A stretch of DNA of 42,504 nt from positions 1 to 42,504 of IMG/VR virus record IMGVR_UViG_3300036766_002276, one strand, 5' to 3'. The notes below the pieces were generated by a model that saw only the letters and a program-made list of their open reading frames with translations, made no database searches and was not told the origin of the DNA. A program made the translations under genes and the position numbers. Position 1 is the first letter of the stretch. Every line of letters starts with the position of its first letter. Shown here one piece after another: positions 38,312 to 42,504 of the stretch. This DNA is from a virus.

Positions 38312-39709
38312 CTAACCGTTCCCGATCGACGTGCCGCTCTCGCCCTTGCGCGCGTTGCCCGGCGTGATGCTCACCTTCTGTACCTTTTTCTTCGGCGCCG
38401 CGGCCTGGCCCGCCGGATCGGCGCCCTCCTCCACCGCCGGGTACGGGTCCCAGTTCTTCGCCTCCCACTCCTGGCGCTGGCGTACGTACGCCGGGTCGTA
38501 GCCCAGCTCTTCGAACACCATTCCTTTCGGCAGGCCCAGCGCGGTGAGTTTGAGTCCGCGATCGGCCGCCTGACTCGGCGTCTCGGTGCGGCGCTCGGAG
38601 AACACGATGGCGAAGTCCTCATCGTCCGGGTTGATGCCGCGCAGCAGCAGCTCGAGGCGGAAGCCCTGCTCGTAGGCGAATGCCAGGGTGTCCTGGAGGC
38701 CGTCGATCTCGTCGTAGTAGTCGCGCTTCAAATCCTCGAGGATGTCGCGCGCGAGCTTGTCGGTGTAGCCCATCATGCCCTTGGGCAGCGGCGAGCCGGA
38801 GAAGAAGGAATCGAGCAGGTACACAACGTCGTCGATCTGGTCCAGGTTGGAGTCGCCCTGCACGGGCGTCACGCCGCCTTTTTTGTTGAGGTAGTAGTCG
38901 GTGGTGATCTCGTGCTGATCCTTCTCCACACTGGTGCGGTAGGCCTCCAGTTGCTCAGGCGTTCCCCCTTCCAGCACGTGCGCGAGCCGCAGCGGCGCGC
39001 GCACGCGCCGGCGGATGACCAGGTCCTCCTCGGTCATTATCAGTTTCTGCCAGGTGGTGCGCGAGCTGTCCAGGAACGGCCGGCCGAGAGCGCCCATGTC
39101 GTCGAACGAGTCCGGATCGAACCGGCAGAGGAACAATTGCCACAGCGGGAACACCGCGCGCTCGCGTCCGGTCTGGATGTCGAACTGCGAATAGGCCTTG
39201 CGCACGTCCTTGAACTGGCCATTGCCGTCGACGTTCGGCAGGATGGTCTCGGAGGCCATGCGCACGCCGGCGACCACATGGAAGTCCTTGTCGAGCACCC
39301 ACTGGATCGGCAGGTTGCCCTCCATCACCAGGCCGCGCGCGTCGCTCTTCAGCTTCTCCGGCCGGTTGAGCTGAAGGCGGCGGCCGAAGTCTTTCCACAT
39401 CGCCGCGAGTTCCTTGTTCTCCGTCGCCTGCTGCATGATGAGCCCGCCCTTCACGACGTCGCGGGCGACGCGGTTGTGGATGCGCTTCACCCTGCCGTCG
39501 AGCCGGTCCATCTCGCGTATATCGAGGATCGCCTGGCGCAGGTCCGGATCGACCCACATCACGCGGTAGAGATACTTCATCTCGTTTTCCGGCGTGGTGC
39601 GCGCGCCGCGTTCCGATGCGCCGGCAGCCGGCTCGTTCGGCAGCCAGGCCCTGGGCAGGAAAGCCCGGGCCTTGGCGATGAAACTGAACGTCTGTTGCAG
39701 CAGGTTCAT
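38312..39709 (-). CDS. Portal protein
   Basis: This 465-residue protein occupies the portal position between large terminase and gp7-like gene. Portal features are the helical core and stem-like segment (SPLPKGMMGYTDKLARDILEDL), an acidic region QIDDVVYLLDSF, and a C-terminus with basic and Pro-rich residues. The ATG at 39709 overlaps the preceding stop (TAATG). It would form the dodecameric ring through which DNA is packaged. Confidence 0.87.
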   Translation of the reverse strand: MNLLQQTFSFIAKARAFLPRAWLPNEPAAGASERGARTTPENEMKYLYRVMWVDPDLRQAILDIREMDRLDGRVKRIHNRVARDVVKGGLIMQQATENKELAAMWKDFGRRLQLNRPEKLKSDARGLVMEGNLPIQWVLDKDFHVVAGVRMASETILPNVDGNGQFKDVRKAYSQFDIQTGRERAVFPLWQLFLCRFDPDSFDDMGALGRPFLDSSRTTWQKLIMTEEDLVIRRRVRAPLRLAHVLEGGTPEQLEAYRTSVEKDQHEITTDYYLNKKGGVTPVQGDSNLDQIDDVVYLLDSFFSGSPLPKGMMGYTDKLARDILEDLKRDYYDEIDGLQDTLAFAYEQGFRLELLLRGINPDDEDFAIVFSERRTETPSQAADRGLKLTALGLPKGMVFEELGYDPAYVRQRQEWEAKNWDPYPAVEEGADPAGQAAAPKKKVQKVSITPGNARKGESGTSIGNG

Positions 39710-39957
39710 TACGGCGTCTCCTTCGATTCGAATGCTTTTGTCAGCTCGTCGCCGCGCAGGAACGGGCCGCCGAACGCATTCGGCATCTCCCGCGGCGGAC
39801 CCACGTAGGTCACCGATCGCCAGCCGTCGATCAGGCCGGCCCGGTGCAGCGCGTGGATCAGGGGCACGGCGTCCGGGATGGTCGCGTGCACCGCGGCGCG
39901 CATTTCAGCCGCGCGGGCGTGACCCTCGGCGGTCAGGGGCTTCGCGGGCGCGCTCAT
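39709..39957 (-). CDS. Small hypothetical protein between terminase and portal
   Basis: This 82-residue protein is helical with an N-terminal Ala-rich segment and contains WRSVTYVGPPREMPNAFGG. It overlaps both the terminase stop (ATGA) and the portal start (TAATG), which strongly supports its being translated. The family is not recognised. Confidence 0.65.
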   Translation of the reverse strand: MSAPAKPLTAEGHARAAEMRAAVHATIPDAVPLIHALHRAGLIDGWRSVTYVGPPREMPNAFGGPFLRGDELTKAFESKETP

Positions 39958-41549
39958 GCCGCCGCCTGCGCCGGCAATCGCGGCAGCCGCACCGCCTGCC
40001 CGAGGAGCTGCTCCCGGCTCTGGGTGCGGTGCTCGATCACCGCCGGCGCGTCGATCGCGCCGCGCGTCACCAGCGCCCACACCGCCGCCATGGCCGCGTC
40101 GAACAGGTCGTCGCCGTGCTTCACGTCGGCCATCTTGTAGCTGGCGTAGCTCGCCTTCGTCGGAACAGCCTTGATGTTGCCGAGCTGGCGCACCAGCAGC
40201 CGCCAGTCGGCGAGGCCTGCGGCGAGATCGAACTCGTCGAAATACGGGATCGCCGCCTGGCTGTTGTGGAACATCGAGCGCACCGCCGTGGCCATCTGGT
40301 GCTTCACCATGCCCTCGAAGCGCAGTGGCGCGAATGGCCACTCCGTCCAGGTGCTGGCGGTGCTCTGCCCGTCGCCGATGGTGCGCCGGTCGATCTCGGT
40401 CAGCCCCTTGGCAAAGAGGCGATCATTGAGGCTGGTGAGCATGCCCACGCCGTAGGCATCGCCGATCGCATAGTCTGGCCGGAAGTATTCCCACATCCCC
40501 TGCAGGTCCAGCTCGACCACCTTGTCGTCGGTGCCCGGCGCCCAGGTCTTCACGAAAATGAACACGGTGAAATTGCCGATCTGCTCCACTACCACCAGCG
40601 CCGATTTGGATGCATGCTCCGCCTCGCCGTGCCCCGTGTGGTCGTAGCCGAAACCGATCAGGCCGCGCTTGCGGTAGCGCTGCCCCGGCAGGGGTTCCGC
40701 CGCCTCCAGGCGCGCCTTAAGCCCCACCGCGAGCGCCTGGCGGATGTAGCGCTCGTGGATGTGGTTGGTGGCCGAGACGTTGCGGCACAGGAATTGGCGG
40801 ATGTACTCGTGCGGAGCGAGTTCGGACCGCTGCTGCAGCACAAACGCCTCGTTCAATATCTTGAGCTCAAGACCGAGGTGCACGTTGACCGCCGGCAGGA
40901 TGTGGTAATTGCCCGAGTCGATCAGCCGCTGCAGCGTGTCCGCGCCCTTGAACACGCCCGAAATCCTTATCTGCGGCTTGAACGAAACGCCCCGCGGCGC
41001 GCCGACCCGCCCGGCGCCGCCCAACATCGGCAGGAAGTTGTTCAGCAGCCGCTCCTGCGGCATCTCGTCGGTTTCCTCCAGCGACGCCACCGATATCGCG
41101 TCGCCGTCCACCTGGCTCATGATGCCGTAGGCCTGCGCGCGCGAGCGGTTCGCGAACTGGTAGCGGGTATCGGCGAGCTGCTCGCGGCCGCTCTTGTGGA
41201 AGACGTAGGCGCGCAGCAGCGCCGAGCGCCGGATCGCGTCCGTGTGGTAGTTCATGTTGGTCTGCGCCTGCTGTAGCCGCGGCGCGACGATGCCCTCCTC
41301 CTGGTACGGCGTGCAGGCGAGGTACTTGAGCGCGTAGAACTCCTTGATCGAGGTCTTGCGCGAGCGCCGGCAGGAGAAGTCGATCGTGTTCGGGTGCTGG
41401 TCCATCTCGATGCACTTCAACGCCTGCATCGCGTCTAGCTCCACGTTGTGCACGTGTTTTGCCCACAGAATGTGGTCGTCCTTGTAGCGCAGGATCTCCT
41501 TCTCCGCGCGATTCGAGACGCGGACCCGCTCGGAGGCGGAGATTCTCAC
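39954..41549 (-). CDS. Terminase large subunit
   Basis: This 531-residue packaging motor has an N-terminal ATPase with a Walker A-like CRRSRKTS (60-67), a Walker B region ISVASLEETDE (152-162) and a C-terminal RNase H-like nuclease with acidic residues D303 (GFGYDHTG), D364 (AIGDAYGVG) and a final HGDDLFDAAMAAVW segment. The GTG start at 41549 overlaps the preceding stop (GTGA); an ATG at 41627 lies inside that gene. No obvious small terminase is present in the window. Confidence 0.9.
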   Translation of the reverse strand: MRISASERVRVSNRAEKEILRYKDDHILWAKHVHNVELDAMQALKCIEMDQHPNTIDFSCRRSRKTSIKEFYALKYLACTPYQEEGIVAPRLQQAQTNMNYHTDAIRRSALLRAYVFHKSGREQLADTRYQFANRSRAQAYGIMSQVDGDAISVASLEETDEMPQERLLNNFLPMLGGAGRVGAPRGVSFKPQIRISGVFKGADTLQRLIDSGNYHILPAVNVHLGLELKILNEAFVLQQRSELAPHEYIRQFLCRNVSATNHIHERYIRQALAVGLKARLEAAEPLPGQRYRKRGLIGFGYDHTGHGEAEHASKSALVVVEQIGNFTVFIFVKTWAPGTDDKVVELDLQGMWEYFRPDYAIGDAYGVGMLTSLNDRLFAKGLTEIDRRTIGDGQSTASTWTEWPFAPLRFEGMVKHQMATAVRSMFHNSQAAIPYFDEFDLAAGLADWRLLVRQLGNIKAVPTKASYASYKMADVKHGDDLFDAAMAAVWALVTRGAIDAPAVIEHRTQSREQLLGQAVRLPRLPAQAAA

Positions 41550-41941
41550 GGAGCCGCTTCCTCCGCAGGAGTCGTTCCGCGCTTCGCTCTGAGTTCCACG
41601 ATGCGCTGAATCTCGACTGCGGGCCATTGCGCCGGGCTCATCGATTCGCCATCCAACCAGGTGAATTCATCTAGCGGCCGATGCACTTGGCAGTTGCAGC
41701 AGTACGTCAAGCCATAGAACCACGGATCGGCCGCGTAGGTGGCGCTGAGCTTGTGGCCCATCGTCGTGGTATAGCCACACGTCTGGTGCTTGTAGGCCTC
41801 GCGATAGGGCTTGAGGTAGCCCGCGGCAAGGTCCTTGTCGGACATGACCAGATAAACGTCATTCTGCGGCCGTCTTTCCGTTTCGCCGCCGATCGGGCCG
41901 CGCTGGATCCTCGGATCGTCCGGATCATCTGTTAGGCTCAT
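41546..41941 (-). CDS. Cysteine-containing hypothetical protein upstream of terminase
   Basis: This 131-residue protein has a possible metal-binding centre (CGYTTTMGHKL, then GLTYCCNCQVH) surrounded by aromatic residues (ADPWFYGLTY). It may be a small zinc-binding accessory factor for packaging. The family is not recognised. It overlaps both neighbours by ATGA or GTGA. Confidence 0.65.
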   Translation of the reverse strand: MSLTDDPDDPRIQRGPIGGETERRPQNDVYLVMSDKDLAAGYLKPYREAYKHQTCGYTTTMGHKLSATYAADPWFYGLTYCCNCQVHRPLDEFTWLDGESMSPAQWPAVEIQRIVELRAKRGTTPAEEAAP

Positions 41942-42159
41942 GATTTCTTCCTGAGTTGAAAGTTGAAGACGCGATCGATGACATTGAAGCTCACCAGGTC
42001 ACCGCCGGTATCGTCCACCTCTGCCACTGGAATGCTGACCTCGCTGTTTACCGCGAGCCGCTTCAGCAGCACGATCAGCAACTGGTCCTTGAAGTCGTCC
42101 AGCACGTCGGCGTGAAGTCCAGCTCCCGCAGTTCGCGCTAGGTCGATGCCTTTACCCAT
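41938..42159 (-). CDS. Small hypothetical protein, 73 aa
   Basis: It begins MGKGIDLARTAGAGLHADVL, with an amphipathic helix (FKDQLLIVLLKRLA) followed by beta-like segments and the end FNFQLRKKS. The fold is not recognised. Its start follows the previous stop codon immediately and its stop overlaps the next start. Confidence 0.6.
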   Translation of the reverse strand: MGKGIDLARTAGAGLHADVLDDFKDQLLIVLLKRLAVNSEVSIPVAEVDDTGGDLVSFNVIDRVFNFQLRKKS

Positions 42160-42504
42160 TTATGCTCCCCCGTCCTTGTGGTACTCGATCAGCACCGGAT
42201 CGCGCTCGGTCGTCGCATGCGCGCGCGCCACCTGGTCCTTGATGCCGGAGATCACGCCGAGCACGCGCTGCGTGAAGTCGTCGCCGGCCTCGCGCTCCTT
42301 GGTGTCGCCATCGAGGTGGCCTTTCTCGTCCTCCTCCGCCTCGATCCCCTTCACCGTCATGCCCATGTCGGCTAGCGACAGCCCGGTGCGCGACAGCAAC
42401 TCGCCGAACGGCCGGAAGAGCGGGTGCGCCTCCATTCTCATGATCGTCCGCGTTTCGCCGGTCTTCACGTCGACGTAGGTGGCGAGCAGCGTGTCGCCAT
42501 CCTT
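42160..42504 (-). CDS. Hypothetical protein, partial at window edge
   Basis: The frame is open to the last base of the window. The visible end is about 114 residues, with TYVDVKTGETRTIMRMEAHP, then FRPFGELLSRTGLSLADMG and an acidic charged C-terminus. An in-frame GTG at 42468 could be a start, but coding upstream of it (DGDTLLATYVD) reads naturally, so the gene most likely continues beyond the window. No function is recognised. Confidence 0.55.
   Translation of the reverse strand, partial: KDGDTLLATYVDVKTGETRTIMRMEAHPLFRPFGELLSRTGLSLADMGMTVKGIEAEEDEKGHLDGDTKEREAGDDFTQRVLGVISGIKDQVARAHATTERDPVLIEYHKDGGA

Noticed and set aside
37211-39808. 865-codon plus-strand frame
   Set aside because: Antisense shadow of the gp7-like and portal genes, Arg/His-rich as usual for high-GC shadows.

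Overview
The window is most of the genome of a temperate, tailed siphovirus, either an integrated prophage or a phage contig. The likely host is a high-GC Gram-negative bacterium. This rests on GC-rich coding, lipoprotein signal peptides, an outer-membrane beta-barrel cargo gene and a lambda-like tail tip. A betaproteobacterium fits, but the sequence does not fix the taxon. Almost every gene lies on the minus strand and neighbours are joined by ATGA, GTGA, TGATG or TAATG overlaps, so long translationally coupled operons are the rule.

Layout by increasing coordinate. 1-15221 (minus) is the early region, transcribed leftward from a divergent control region at 15222-15308. In transcription order it holds an Arc-like ribbon-helix-helix (RHH) regulator, a CII/CP76-type regulator, small genes with an exported lipoprotein, a short tyrosine recombinase, a small membrane protein, a zinc-ribbon protein, a HerA-like ATPase with its partner, a 666-residue protein built from about seven helix-turn-helix modules with a degenerate tRNA-Gly at its 3' end, a DUF1566-like protein, a cytosine-C5 methyltransferase bracketed by inverted repeats, a primase-helicase, a 270-bp iteron/DnaA-box region that looks like a replication origin, a full-length tyrosine integrase, two small genes and a large serine recombinase.

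15309-15949 (plus) carries a second RHH regulator, the probable lysogenic repressor, and a zinc-ribbon membrane protein. 15972-42504 (minus) is the late region, transcribed from right to left: small genes, large terminase, portal, SPP1 gp7-like head protein, a repeat-containing structural protein, a fused protease/scaffold/major capsid gene, head-tail connectors, a lysis cassette in the middle of morphogenesis (GH108 endolysin, holin, lipoprotein), tail tube, tail assembly chaperones with a -1 frameshift, tape measure, lambda M/L/K-like tip proteins, a J-like tip protein ending in FN3 and LamG domains, and a tail fibre.

The late operon is interrupted at 34.9-37.2 kb by an outer-membrane-protein cargo gene with its own terminator and by a complete IS1595-family element (35692-37200) with 25-bp imperfect terminal repeats, an exact 8-bp target duplication and two passenger genes.

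The most unusual features are the single-frame protease-scaffold-capsid gene with an internal ribosome binding site, the poly-HTH protein, the shrunken tRNA-Gly, the iteron origin candidate, the methyltransferase between inverted repeats, and three different site-specific recombinases in one genome.
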